Source of the DNA: Bin87 sp963663945
Lineage (GTDB): Bacteria > Chloroflexota > Dehalococcoidia > Lucifugimonadales > UBA3495
Assembly: GCA_963663945.1 (NCBI GenBank)
Contig: OY760687.1
Span: forward strand, 1,984,001 to 2,048,000
DNA length: 64,000 nucleotides
Direction: 5' to 3'
The position numbers and the translations under genes are program-made. This document shows positions 42,709 through 51,349 of the stretch, piece after piece. Under the pieces are notes generated by a model. That model did no database searches. It saw only the letters and a list, made by a program, of their open reading frames with translations, and was not told the origin of the DNA. Each line of letters opens with the position of its first letter. The stretch's first letter is position 1.

Positions 42709-43578
42709 TCAGTCGCCGAACCAATCGATTATGGCATCCAGCACTTCATTAGGATATTCCATGGGCAGGAAGTGGCTGCCCTTGCCGATGGGTTTCACCA
42801 CGGATCCGGCCACCAATTCACCGAACCGCTGGATTCCAGGGTCATCGACGCGCTGGGAACCGGGGTAGTCAGCGAGCAGAAGCATCCAATCGCCGGGCAG
42901 ATCCTTGAGGTATCTCTCCACCTGAAGATCGTCGCGCATGCCATAGAACGTGGCCTCGGTTTCCGGATGGCATTTCAGCTCTGCCCTTCCGTCGGGTAGG
43001 AGTGTCGTGCCGCCCTCGATGAATTGGCGATAGGGCTCGTCCTCCCAATCTTTAAAAGCGGCGCGGGTCCGGTAGGCATCGAACATCGCTTCACGGGACT
43101 CCCACACCGAACGTTTCATCCGCGTCCGCTCGGCCCGCCGTGCCAGATCCTGGCTGGGCGCCGACGGTTCATCGTTGCTGACCCGGGTTTCCACCAACAC
43201 CACCCGGTCGAAACGGCCTGGCAAGAGGTTCGAGGCGATAATCGCTGCCAGGCCGCCGGACGAATGACCGATCACCCGCGGCGATTCGAGGTCCATCGCC
43301 TCGACTATGGCCGCCAGATCTTCTCCGGCATACTCGAACTTGTAGCCCTTGTCGGATTTGTCGGTGTCGCCATGTCCCCGCTGGTCAAAGGCCAAAACCC
43401 GGTAGTTTCCGGCCAACCGGCGCGCGACAGGCTTCCAGGGCCAGGCGCAAAGCCCGGTGGCGTGGAGCATCAATAGAGGGGGATGCGCGGGGTCTCCCCA
43501 TTCCAAGTAATGGTGCCGGATCCCGTTGGCGGAAACGTAGCGGCTGGTCCAATCGTCGTTTGTTGAAGCACTGGGCAT
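42709..43578 (-). CDS. Alpha/beta hydrolase
   Basis: 289 residues from the ATG at 43578 (GAAGG 7 bp upstream); an ATG at 43614 would add 12 residues and is possible. The nucleophile elbow GHSSGGLAA carries the catalytic serine, and the histidine is in GKGSHFLPMEYP. The cap-domain region (about 150-210) is charged and helical. HATGLCAWPWKPVARRLAGNYRVLAFDQRGHGDTD (in parts) forms the oxyanion-hole region. It is an esterase, lactonase or C-C hydrolase of unknown substrate, first in a five-gene operon. Confidence 0.87.
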   Translation of the reverse strand: MPSASTNDDWTSRYVSANGIRHHYLEWGDPAHPPLLMLHATGLCAWPWKPVARRLAGNYRVLAFDQRGHGDTDKSDKGYKFEYAGEDLAAIVEAMDLESPRVIGHSSGGLAAIIASNLLPGRFDRVVLVETRVSNDEPSAPSQDLARRAERTRMKRSVWESREAMFDAYRTRAAFKDWEDEPYRQFIEGGTTLLPDGRAELKCHPETEATFYGMRDDLQVERYLKDLPGDWMLLLADYPGSQRVDDPGIQRFGELVAGSVVKPIGKGSHFLPMEYPNEVLDAIIDWFGD

Positions 43579-43616
43579 GGGTTGGCCTTCGGTTTGGTTT
43601 TTCGGGCTGATCATTA

Positions 43617-43625
43617 TGCTATAAT
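43617..43625 (+). promoter_or_regulatory. Extended -10 promoter for the nuo operon
   Basis: TGCTATAAT, a TGn extension with a perfect TATAAT at 43620-43625; TTGGTT at 43594-43599 is too far for a normal -35. Predicted start near 43632, about 48 bases before nuoA. Confidence 0.65.
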
Positions 43626-43643
43626 GCCGCCGCCCAATTATCC

Positions 43644-43657
43644 AGACCATACGGTCT
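43644..43657. promoter_or_regulatory. Inverted repeat AGACCATACGGTCT in the nuo leader
   Basis: Arms AGACC / GGTCT are perfectly inverted around ATAC. The core ACCATACGGT differs by one base from the palindrome at 34314-34323. It lies just downstream of the predicted nuo start, where a bound repressor would block transcription. Confidence 0.45.
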
Positions 43658-43679
43658 GCCCAACCGAGAAGCCGCTCCG

Positions 43680-44066
43680 ATGCTCGAAGACTACTTTGGC
43701 CAGTACGGCTTGATCGCCATCTTCCTGGTCATCTCCATAGTTGTGCCGTGCAGCATGTTGCTGGCGTCGCACGGGCTGTCCCGCTTCGGCATACGCCCGA
43801 ATCGACCGAACGCGGTCAAGCACGACACTTACGAGTGTGGCGTGCAGACCATCGGCGGCACGTGGAACCGGTTCCAGTTCCGATACTACATGTTCGCCAT
43901 CCTCTTCGTGATTTTCGACGTTGAGGTCGTGTTCCTGTACCCGTGGGCCACCAAGTTCCTGACGCTGGAACTGTTCGCCCTCATTGAAATGGCGGTATTC
44001 GTCGGGATCCTGCTCCTGGCATGGGCGTACGCCTGGCGCAAGCGGGATCTGGAGTGGCAGGGCTAA
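43680..44066 (+). CDS. nuoA: Complex I subunit NuoA
   Basis: 128 residues with three membrane helices: LIAIFLVISIVVPCSMLLAS near the N-terminus, MFAILFVIFDVEVVFLYPW in the middle and MAVFVGILLLAWAYAW at the end. The loop between the first two has the conserved KHDTYECGVQ containing the cysteine of the quinone-channel loop. It is part of the membrane arm close to the quinone site. First gene of the operon. Confidence 0.96.
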   Translation: MLEDYFGQYGLIAIFLVISIVVPCSMLLASHGLSRFGIRPNRPNAVKHDTYECGVQTIGGTWNRFQFRYYMFAILFVIFDVEVVFLYPWATKFLTLELFALIEMAVFVGILLLAWAYAWRKRDLEWQG

Positions 44067-44070
44067 ACAC

Positions 44071-44703
44071 ATGGCAGAGCAGACGGGTTTCACCATGCCT
44101 TCATCCGGCGGGCCGCTGCACAGCCGGACCTGGGACATCGACCGGTCGGAGGGGCAACTGGTCAACGACACAATTGCCGCTTCGCAAACGCCGATAGCGG
44201 TCCCGTCGATCGAGGTTCCGGACGACCTGCAGCGGAACCTGATGGTGACATCAGTCGACGCGCTCGTTAACTGGAGCCGGAAATCGGCGCTGTGGCCGGT
44301 GTCCTTTGGATTGGCGTGTTGCGCCTTCGAGATGATGGCGACCGCCATGGGTCGGTTTGACATCTCGCGATTCGGTATGGAAGTATTCCGCGCCTCCCCT
44401 CGGCAGGCCGACCTGATGATCGTGGCCGGCACTGTTACCTGGAAGATGGCGCCGCCCATCCAGCGCATCTACGAGCAGATGGCCGAGCCGCGCTGGGTCA
44501 TTTCCATGGGGGTGTGCGCCACCAGCGGGGGGCCGTACTACGGATCCTACAGCGTGGTGCCCGGCGTGGACCACATCATCCCGGTGGACGTTTACGTTCC
44601 CGGGTGTCCCCCTCGCCCCGACGCGCTGCTGTACGGCATCATGGAACTCCACGAGAAGATCAAGAAGTACCGCAACCTGGGCGACGGGAGATTCAAGCCG
44701 TGA
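44071..44703 (+). CDS. nuoB: Complex I subunit NuoB
   Basis: 210 residues from the ATG at 44071; in-frame codons further upstream lie within nuoA. It carries the terminal [4Fe-4S] cluster N2, with the tandem cysteines in LACCAFEMM and the others in MGVCATSGG and YVPGCPPRP. N2 passes electrons to quinone. An N-terminal extension of about 45 residues precedes the conserved core. The stop overlaps the GTG start of nuoC. Confidence 0.96.
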   Translation: MAEQTGFTMPSSGGPLHSRTWDIDRSEGQLVNDTIAASQTPIAVPSIEVPDDLQRNLMVTSVDALVNWSRKSALWPVSFGLACCAFEMMATAMGRFDISRFGMEVFRASPRQADLMIVAGTVTWKMAPPIQRIYEQMAEPRWVISMGVCATSGGPYYGSYSVVPGVDHIIPVDVYVPGCPPRPDALLYGIMELHEKIKKYRNLGDGRFKP

Positions 44704-45143
44704 CGCTGACAGCAGTGTCCGGGGAGACCCTGGCGCAACGCCTGCGTGAGGCGGCGCCGAACTCCGTGGTTGACTGGGATGATACGGCAGTCTGGGTGGA
44801 GCCGGGCTCGCTGGGGTCGGTTGCCAGCGTGCTGCATGATGACGCGGAGTTCGACTTCAAGTTCCTGAATTCCGTCAGCGCGATCGACTTCGTGGAGCAC
44901 TTCGAGCTGGTATATCACCTGACCTCAATTTCCCGGCAGCAAACCGGCGTGGTACGCAGCCGGGTCTACGGGCGTGAGGAACCTACCGCGGCGTCGGTGG
45001 TCGGCGTTTGGAAAGGCGCGGACTTTCAGGAGCGGGAAATCTGGGATCTGATGGGCGTCCGGTTTACAGGCCACCCGAACATGAAACGCATCATGCTGTG
45101 GGAAGGGTTCGATGGCCATCCGTTGCGCAAGGACTTCCTGTAG
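44700..45143 (+). CDS. nuoC: Complex I subunit NuoC
   Basis: 147 residues from a GTG that overlaps the nuoB stop (GTGA), indicating coupled translation. The domain is the 30-kDa subunit fold: FKFLNSVSAIDFVEHFELVYHLTS and the hallmark FQEREIWDLMGVRFTGHPNMKRIMLWEGFDGHPLRKDF (in parts). It is a separate protein here, not fused to NuoD as in enterobacteria. It scaffolds the peripheral arm near the quinone site. Confidence 0.95.
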   Translation: MTLTAVSGETLAQRLREAAPNSVVDWDDTAVWVEPGSLGSVASVLHDDAEFDFKFLNSVSAIDFVEHFELVYHLTSISRQQTGVVRSRVYGREEPTAASVVGVWKGADFQEREIWDLMGVRFTGHPNMKRIMLWEGFDGHPLRKDFL

Positions 45144-45176
45144 GACCCTCGCCCTGAGTTTCCGGAACCACAAGCC

Positions 45177-46283
45177 ATGACCATCCGCACCGAACCAATG
45201 ACGGTCAACGTGGGGCCGCAACACCCCAGCACGCACGGCGTGTTCCGGGTGCGCATCACGTTCGATGGCGAGGATATCGTCGAAGTCGAACCTGTGCTGG
45301 GATACCTGCACCGGGGCTCCGAAAAGCTGGCCGAAGAGCGCAACTACGTGCAGGTGGTGACCCTGACGGACCGCCTGGACTACACGTCCTCCATGATCAA
45401 CAACCAGGCCTATTGCCTCGCCGTGGAGCAACTGCTGGGCATCGAGCCGCCGCCGAGGGGGAAGTACCTGCGCACACTCGCCGCCGAACTGCAGCGCGTT
45501 GCCAGCCACCTGATCGCCGTGGGTTTCTTCGTCCAGGAATTGGGCGCGTTCGGCACGCCGTTGATGTACACATTCCGCAGCCGCGAGCGGATCCTGGACC
45601 TGTTCGAAATGCTGTGCGGCGCGCGCGTCACCGTCAGCTACATGCGCCCGGGCGGTGTTTTCGCCGACACTCCGGCAGATTTCTGGCCGGCTTTGGACCA
45701 GTTCCTCGAGGATTTCGAGGGAGAGCTGGAAGAAATCGAGAACCTGCTGCTCAGTAACGAGATACTGATGGTACGCACGCGTGGCGTCAGCCCGCTGCCG
45801 GCGGACGTGGCAATCAACTGCTCGGTCAGCGGACCCGTGCTGCGGGCCAGCGGTGTCAACTGGGATTGGCGCAAGATCGCCCCGTACGACGCCTACGACC
45901 AGGTCGAGTTCGACATCCCGGTGGGTCAAAACGGGGACAACTACGACCGTTTCTGGGTGCGGATGCAGGAAGTGCGCCAGAGCCTCCGCATCGTGCGGCA
46001 GTGCGTGGCGCAAATTGAGCCCGGTCCGGTGCGGCAGGAGTTGCCCTTGGTCCTTCGGGCAGCGCCCGGCGCTGAAGCATACGGCCGAGTCGAGGCTTCG
46101 AAAGGCGAATTGGGGTTCTTCCTGGTCAGCGACGGCGGCGTTTCGCCCTATCGCTGCAAGATACGCTCGCCTTCCCTGATCAACTTGACGATCACGGAAC
46201 ACCTGCTCCTCGGATGGAAACTGGCCGACATGATCGTGTCGCTGGGCAGTGTTGACATAAACATGGGCGAGGTCGACCGGTAA
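45177..46283 (+). CDS. nuoD: Complex I subunit NuoD
   Basis: 368 residues, the 49-kDa subunit that forms the quinone pocket with NuoB. It has VGPQHPSTHGVFR with the conserved histidine, GYLHRGSEKLAEERNY, and the C-terminal GELGFFLVSDG and SLGSVDINMGEVDR tail with conserved aspartate. The iron-binding cysteine pairs of [NiFe]-hydrogenase relatives are absent, as expected for complex I. Its stop overlaps the nuoH start by one base (TAATG). Confidence 0.96.
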   Translation: MTIRTEPMTVNVGPQHPSTHGVFRVRITFDGEDIVEVEPVLGYLHRGSEKLAEERNYVQVVTLTDRLDYTSSMINNQAYCLAVEQLLGIEPPPRGKYLRTLAAELQRVASHLIAVGFFVQELGAFGTPLMYTFRSRERILDLFEMLCGARVTVSYMRPGGVFADTPADFWPALDQFLEDFEGELEEIENLLLSNEILMVRTRGVSPLPADVAINCSVSGPVLRASGVNWDWRKIAPYDAYDQVEFDIPVGQNGDNYDRFWVRMQEVRQSLRIVRQCVAQIEPGPVRQELPLVLRAAPGAEAYGRVEASKGELGFFLVSDGGVSPYRCKIRSPSLINLTITEHLLLGWKLADMIVSLGSVDINMGEVDR

Positions 46284-47530
46284 TGCGTTGCGTGACCAAC
46301 GCCGAAGGGATGCTCAGCGCCGACGGTGTGCTGGGCGGAAACCCGCTGTTCTATTTCATCTACAACGCGGTTGCCCACGTCGCTCCATGCTGGCTGAGCT
46401 ACCTCATCGCCGGCCTGGTCATCATGCTGATCCTGATCAACGCGGTGCTGCTGGGCGCTGCCGTGGTGAGTTGGGGAGAGCGCAGGCTCCTGGGCCGGTT
46501 CCAGAACCGCGTGGGACCCAACCGGTGGGGGCCGTTTGGCGCCTTCCAGCCCATAGCTGACCTGGCGAAACTGATCACCAAAGAAGACATCATCCCGTAC
46601 GGGGCGGACCGGCTAGCGTTCACCGCCGTGCCGATCATCATGGTGGCGGCCGTGCTACTGGGTACCGCGGTGCTTCCGTTCGCCAAGGACGTGGCGCTGG
46701 TCGACTTGAATGTCGGGGTTCTCTTCGTATTGGCCGTGAGTTCGCTGACCTCCATCGCGATATTCACCGCCGGATGGGCGTCCAACAACCGGTACGCGCT
46801 TTTCGGAGCCGGACGTGCGGTCGCCGTGCTGCTCAGTTACGAAGTGCCCGTGGTGCTGTCGTTGCTGGGTGTGGTGATGGTTGCGGGATCGATGTCGCTG
46901 GGTGACATCGTAGCTGCTCAAGCGGTGCCTTTCTTCCTGGTGCAGCCCCTGGCGTTCTTCGTGTTCATCGCCGGCATGTCCGCCGAGTTGAACCGCACGC
47001 CCTTTGACGTCGCGGAGGCGGAGTCGGAGATCATCGCCGGCTATCACACGGAATACAGCGGCATCAAGTTCGCGCTGATCCAGGCCGCTGAGTTTGGTGG
47101 CGTGCTGGTGGTGTCGGGGTTGATCGCCACTCTGTTCCTGGCCGGCTGGGCCGGCCCGGTGGCCGACTGGCTGGGCTGGCTGTGGTTCCTGATCAAGGTC
47201 TTCATCGGCATCTTCCTGTTCGTATGGATCAGGTCAACCTACCCGCGGCTGCGCCTGGACCAAATCATGGCCGTGTGCTGGAAGTTCCTGATGCCGCTGA
47301 GCATAATCAATCTGGCAGCCGTGGTTCTCGAAGTATTCTTCCTCCGCGACGCCAATGGATCGCTGAGCACCGCAGATCTGTGGATAATGGCCGGCATCAA
47401 TATCGTTCTGGCCGCCGGTTCGATCCTGTTCTTCGGGCGCTTCATCAAGGAAAAGGTCCGCACGGATGCACCCACGGCGGTTGCGGCGAATCAGGTGGTG
47501 CCCGGCGTGCCAACCATTGGAATGCGGTAG
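46283..47530 (+). CDS. nuoH: Complex I subunit NuoH
   Basis: 415 residues with about eight to nine membrane helices, connecting the quinone cavity to the proton channels. The conserved cytoplasmic loop WGERRLLGRFQNRVGPNRWG is present, as is EAESEIIAGYHTEYSGIKFA, with the glutamates of the E-channel. The protein is longer than the usual 325-345 residues: about 20 extra residues at the N-terminus and a hydrophilic C-terminal tail of about 25. An ATG at 46310 is an alternative start. Confidence 0.95.
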   Translation: MRCVTNAEGMLSADGVLGGNPLFYFIYNAVAHVAPCWLSYLIAGLVIMLILINAVLLGAAVVSWGERRLLGRFQNRVGPNRWGPFGAFQPIADLAKLITKEDIIPYGADRLAFTAVPIIMVAAVLLGTAVLPFAKDVALVDLNVGVLFVLAVSSLTSIAIFTAGWASNNRYALFGAGRAVAVLLSYEVPVVLSLLGVVMVAGSMSLGDIVAAQAVPFFLVQPLAFFVFIAGMSAELNRTPFDVAEAESEIIAGYHTEYSGIKFALIQAAEFGGVLVVSGLIATLFLAGWAGPVADWLGWLWFLIKVFIGIFLFVWIRSTYPRLRLDQIMAVCWKFLMPLSIINLAAVVLEVFFLRDANGSLSTADLWIMAGINIVLAAGSILFFGRFIKEKVRTDAPTAVAANQVVPGVPTIGMR

Positions 47531-47548
47531 AAAGGCGGGGGTGACGCA

Positions 47549-48127
47549 GTGTACGGACTGGAAATGGTGAAGGGGTTGGCGGTAACGCTGTCGAACCTGA
47601 TGCGCAAGCCTTTCACGACCTCATATCCGGAGCAACGGATACGGCAACATCCCCGTTTCCGGGGCGAGGAATTCACCTGGTATGAGGAGCGGTGCACCGG
47701 CTGCGCGTCGTGCGCGAAGTACTGCCCGCTTGGCATCATCAAGATCGTCACTTCCCCAAGTGAGACCGCTCCACTGCAGGGTGACAAGTATCGCCTGGAG
47801 ACCTTCGACATTGAATTGCAGCGGTGCATGTTCTGCGGCCTGTGTGTCGAGGCCTGCCCGTACGACGCGCTGTTCATGGGCAGCGGGTTTGAAGAGGGCC
47901 AGTACAAGCGGACCGATCTGGTGATCACCATTGACCGGCTGCGGCAGGCCGAAAAGAACCCCAGCACCTGGTTCCGCCCCCAGCTGGAGGGGATGGACTA
48001 CCGGCCCGGGGCCGGCCGTCCCTTGGGATGGCGCGAGGTCGGCCGTGAAAACTGGCGCTGGCACCAGCACGAAAAGGCCGGCATGCGCCTGGCCGGCGGT
48101 CGCGCCGACAACGAGGGCGAAGCCTAG
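47549..48127 (+). CDS. nuoI: Complex I subunit NuoI
   Basis: 192 residues from a GTG with GGGGGTGA upstream. It is a two-cluster ferredoxin: CTGCASCAKYCP and CMFCGLCVEACP bind the [4Fe-4S] clusters N6a and N6b that feed N2. The C-terminal 55 residues after TWFRPQLEG are an unusual, Arg/Trp-rich extension (GWREVGRENWRWHQHEK). With NuoE/F/G missing, NuoI is the likely entry point for electrons from a ferredoxin or another donor. Confidence 0.95.
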   Translation: MYGLEMVKGLAVTLSNLMRKPFTTSYPEQRIRQHPRFRGEEFTWYEERCTGCASCAKYCPLGIIKIVTSPSETAPLQGDKYRLETFDIELQRCMFCGLCVEACPYDALFMGSGFEEGQYKRTDLVITIDRLRQAEKNPSTWFRPQLEGMDYRPGAGRPLGWREVGRENWRWHQHEKAGMRLAGGRADNEGEA

Positions 48128-48712
48128 ATGTGGTTTGAGCACCTGGTTTTCTGGGCGCTTTCGGTGGTCGCCATCGGGGGAGCGTTGGGCGTCGTCCTGG
48201 TCCGCGACCTGTTCCGCGCAGCCCTGATGCTGGCGATGGCATTTGTCGCCGTGGGCGGGCTGTTCGTAATGATGAACGCCGAGTTCCTGGCGGTGGTGCA
48301 GATCCTGATCTACGTGGGGGCCATTGCCGTATTGTTCATCTTTGCGGTCATGCTTACCCGGGATGTGCAGCAGGGCAACGCTCCCAACCGTTTGCAAATT
48401 CCGGCCGCAGTGATATCGGCGCTGGTGCTAGCGGCGATGATCGCCACTGCGGTCACCACCGACTGGACCACCCTGGCTGCAGCGGGACTGGAGGCCAAGG
48501 CCCAACTGGCGCAGACGCAGGCAGTCGGCATCCCCGACGCGGCCGATCTCACTGCCGCCGGCCTGACTGCAGCCGAAGTTGAAAGCGTGAGCAGTGGCGG
48601 TCTCGCCGACCTGCTGATTGGCAATTTTGTCCTGCCGTTCGAAGCCGTCTCGTTGCTGTTGTTGGGCGCCGCCATCGGTGGCCTGGCGCTGGCGCGTGGT
48701 CGTGGGAGATAG
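48128..48712 (+). CDS. nuoJ: Complex I subunit NuoJ
   Basis: 194 residues, starting directly after the nuoI stop. Five membrane helices can be drawn. The conserved third helix reads LAVVQILIYVGAIAVLFIFAVML, containing the glycine-tyrosine region that forms the pi-bulge of NuoJ. The region between helices four and five is longer than usual (about 60 residues, Ala-rich). It lies in the membrane arm between NuoH and NuoK. Confidence 0.94.
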   Translation: MWFEHLVFWALSVVAIGGALGVVLVRDLFRAALMLAMAFVAVGGLFVMMNAEFLAVVQILIYVGAIAVLFIFAVMLTRDVQQGNAPNRLQIPAAVISALVLAAMIATAVTTDWTTLAAAGLEAKAQLAQTQAVGIPDAADLTAAGLTAAEVESVSSGGLADLLIGNFVLPFEAVSLLLLGAAIGGLALARGRGR

Positions 48713-48716
48713 GGCG

Positions 48717-49046
48717 TTGTCGCTGGAATCGCTACTGATAGTAGCCGCGATCATCTTCTGCATCGGCCTCTACGGATCGCTGGCGCGGCGGAATTTCATC
48801 GCGGTGCTGATGTCAGTTGAGCTGATGTTCAATGGTGTGAACCTGACGCTGGTCGCGTTAGGAAGATACGTGGCGCCGTACGCGGTTCAGGAACAGCTTT
48901 CGGCGGTGTTTACCGGGCAGGTTTTCGCCGTGTTCATCATCACCGTTGCCGCCGCAGAGATCGCGTTGGGCCTGGGTATAGTGTTCGCGGTATTCCGTTC
49001 CAACGAAAGTGTCGACCTGACGGACGCCGCCACCCTTCGTCACTGA
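48717..49046 (+). CDS. nuoK: Complex I subunit NuoK
   Basis: 109 residues from a TTG at 48717, with GGGAG 8 bp upstream; the product then begins SLESLLIVAAIIFCIGLYG, aligning with family members. Three membrane helices are visible. The two glutamates of the proton path are in MSVELMFNGVNLTL and VAAAEIALGLGI. Starts further upstream would overlap nuoJ. It is the MrpC-like antiporter-related subunit. Confidence 0.94.
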   Translation: MSLESLLIVAAIIFCIGLYGSLARRNFIAVLMSVELMFNGVNLTLVALGRYVAPYAVQEQLSAVFTGQVFAVFIITVAAAEIALGLGIVFAVFRSNESVDLTDAATLRH

Positions 49047-49098
49047 CGCCGGCGGCAATTCACAAACCGATCGGAGCAAATCAGAGCATTCGCTGACC

Positions 49099-49293
49099 AT
49101 GTGGGTAGAGTTCAAACGCGCCCCCAACTTGATGGCGGCCGAAATCTGGAAGGAAGTGCTGGAGGCCGAGGGCCTGCCCAGCCGCATCCTGCCGGAAGGC
49201 GACATCCGGGACTGGAGCGAGCGCATCCCCTTCGTGATTTATGTGCCCAAGGGCCGGGAACACGTGGCGGAAGAGATCGTCAGGAAGCTGTGA
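49099..49293 (+). CDS. DUF2007-like small protein inside the nuo operon
   Basis: 64 residues: VEFKRAPNLMAAEIWKEVLEAEGLPSRILPEGD, then FVIYVPKGREHVAEEIV. The pattern of a short strand, a helix that reads like a signalling AEI...LEAEGI, and a second helix fits the DUF2007 (putative signal-transducing) family. There are no membrane segments or cysteines, so it is not a core complex I subunit. It lies between nuoK and nuoL with 13 bp to nuoL, so it is made with the complex and may be an accessory or regulatory factor. Confidence 0.75.
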   Translation: MWVEFKRAPNLMAAEIWKEVLEAEGLPSRILPEGDIRDWSERIPFVIYVPKGREHVAEEIVRKL

Positions 49294-49306
49294 GGATCGC
49301 CGGATC

Positions 49307-51343
49307 ATGCTGACTGAATCCCTGGTTTGGGCAATCTTCCTGCTGCCCGTGGCGTCGTTCCTGCTGATCGGTCTGGTCATCCGCCCGCTCGGCCCGGCCT
49401 TCGCCAGGTCCGCCGGTTACATCACGATAGGCGCGCTGGGAATCGGGTTCCTCCTGTCGGTCTGGTTGCTGCAGTCGTCCGCCCACGGCGAGGTTTACGA
49501 CTTCGCGCCGTACCTGTGGCTGGGCCTGGGGCCGGCTGCAATCGAAATCGGGTTGCTGTTGGACCCTCTCACCAACGTGATGCTGGTTGTTGTCACCGGT
49601 GTCAGTCTGATGGTCCAGATTTACTCCATGGGTTACATGGACGGCGACGAGAGCTTCGCTCGATACTACGCGTACATGTCGCTATTCAGCGCGTCGATGA
49701 TAGGGTTAGTGCTGGCGGTAAACATCGTACAGATGTATGTCTTCTGGGAATTGGTGGGCCTGTCGTCCTACCTGCTGATAGGGTTCTGGCACGACCGGCC
49801 GGCAGCGGCGGCGGCGGCCAAAAAAGCGTTCATCATTACGCGCATCGGCGACGTCGGCTTCCTGCTTGCGATTATTTACCTGTTCTTCCACGCTGACGAT
49901 TTCGCCGTCCACGGGTTGAACGCCCTGCACATCCCGCACATCTGGGAGGCGGCAGCCCCGGTGGCGGCCGGCGGCGCTGGCATCGTGGCGGGCGGGGCGC
50001 TTCTATGGCTGTGCCTGGGCCTGTTTGCCGGCGCGGCGGGCAAGAGCGGACAGTTCCCGCTGCACACGTGGCTCCCCGACGCCATGGAGGGCCCCACGCC
50101 GGTCAGCGCGCTGATCCACGCCGCCACCATGGTGGCGGCCGGGGTTTTCCTGGTGGGTCGGTTCTTCCCGGTGTTCGCCGAGTCCGAGACGGCAATGATG
50201 GTCGTCGCGCTGATCGGGGCGTTCACTGCCGTGTTTGCGGCGACCATGGGTCTGGCAGCCAATGACATCAAGCGAGTGATGGCCTATTCCACGGTCAGCC
50301 AATTGGGCTACATGATGGCAGCGTTGGGCGTGGGCGCGTATAACGCGGCCCTGTTCCACCTGTTCACTCACGCCTTCTTCAAGGCCCTGCTGTTCCTGGG
50401 CGCGGGTAGCGTGAACCACGCCGCCGGCACGTTCAACATGATGTACATGGGCGGCCTGCGGAAGGCCATGCCCGGCACCTACTGGCTCACCGTCATAGGA
50501 GCGCTGAGCCTGGTCGGCATTTTCCCGCTGGCTGGCTTCTGGAGCAAAGACGAGATCCTCCTAGAGTCCTGGCTCGCTGGCGGACCAGTCCCGGCATCGA
50601 TCAGCCTGCTGGTATTTGCAATGCTGCTGGTGGGCGTACTGTTGACGGCGTTCTACACCTATCGCATGGTGCACCTGACGTTCCACGGCGAGTTCCGGGG
50701 CGGCGGAGAGCGTGAACTTCACGACACCGAAGAGGCCGGCCAACCGGCGCCCACCGGTGTCAGTCACCATGTGCACCTGGGCGACTCGCCACTCGTAATG
50801 GTCATCCCCATGGGCATCCTTGGCTTCAGCGCGATTGTGGCCGGTTGGCTCGCAAACCCCATCGGCGTGAGCAGCATCTTCGGATTGATACCCTCGCACT
50901 GGTTGACGGAGTACTTTGCATCGGGTCTGCACGACGGGCATCACGCGCCGCCGTTCAACATCGCAATAGCCGTCATATCCAACGCCGTTGCCATCGCCGG
51001 CATCGGGTTGGCCGTGCTGACTTACGCCTGGCCGAGACCGTTCACTGCTTTCGAACCGTTGAGCCGAGGCGGCCCCCTGCACACCTTGCTGGCCCAGCGA
51101 TATTATATGGACGACCTCTACGAAGGTGTCATCGTTGGTCGGGTTTTTTACCGCACGGTTGCGGCGATTGCAGACTGGGTCGACCGCAATATCGTGGACG
51201 GGATCGTTGGCCTGTTGGGCTGGATATCCCGGAACGTCGGAAGTCTGATCGCGCTGGCCCAGAACGGGCAGGTGCAAACCTACCCGCTGATCGCGGCCGC
51301 CGGTGGCGTCGTCATCATCATCCTTTACCTGGCCTTGGGATAA
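49307..51343 (+). CDS. nuoL: Complex I subunit NuoL
   Basis: 678 residues from the ATG at 49307. It is the distal antiporter-like subunit with about 15-16 membrane helices and the C-terminal lateral helix. Conserved features are VFWELVGLSSYLLIGFW with the glutamate, AGKSGQFPLHTWLPDAMEGPTPVSALIHAATMVAAGVFL (in parts) with the channel lysine, and the GFWSKDEIL segment. It pumps protons, or possibly sodium. The loop around 480-500 has a His/Glu-rich patch. Confidence 0.96.
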   Translation: MLTESLVWAIFLLPVASFLLIGLVIRPLGPAFARSAGYITIGALGIGFLLSVWLLQSSAHGEVYDFAPYLWLGLGPAAIEIGLLLDPLTNVMLVVVTGVSLMVQIYSMGYMDGDESFARYYAYMSLFSASMIGLVLAVNIVQMYVFWELVGLSSYLLIGFWHDRPAAAAAAKKAFIITRIGDVGFLLAIIYLFFHADDFAVHGLNALHIPHIWEAAAPVAAGGAGIVAGGALLWLCLGLFAGAAGKSGQFPLHTWLPDAMEGPTPVSALIHAATMVAAGVFLVGRFFPVFAESETAMMVVALIGAFTAVFAATMGLAANDIKRVMAYSTVSQLGYMMAALGVGAYNAALFHLFTHAFFKALLFLGAGSVNHAAGTFNMMYMGGLRKAMPGTYWLTVIGALSLVGIFPLAGFWSKDEILLESWLAGGPVPASISLLVFAMLLVGVLLTAFYTYRMVHLTFHGEFRGGGERELHDTEEAGQPAPTGVSHHVHLGDSPLVMVIPMGILGFSAIVAGWLANPIGVSSIFGLIPSHWLTEYFASGLHDGHHAPPFNIAIAVISNAVAIAGIGLAVLTYAWPRPFTAFEPLSRGGPLHTLLAQRYYMDDLYEGVIVGRVFYRTVAAIADWVDRNIVDGIVGLLGWISRNVGSLIALAQNGQVQTYPLIAAAGGVVIIILYLALG

Positions 51344-51349
51344 ACCCAC

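Noticed and set aside
44925..46202. 425-residue open frame on the minus strand
   Set aside because: Antisense to nuoC/nuoD, whose sequences are unmistakable; the composition is that of a shadow frame.
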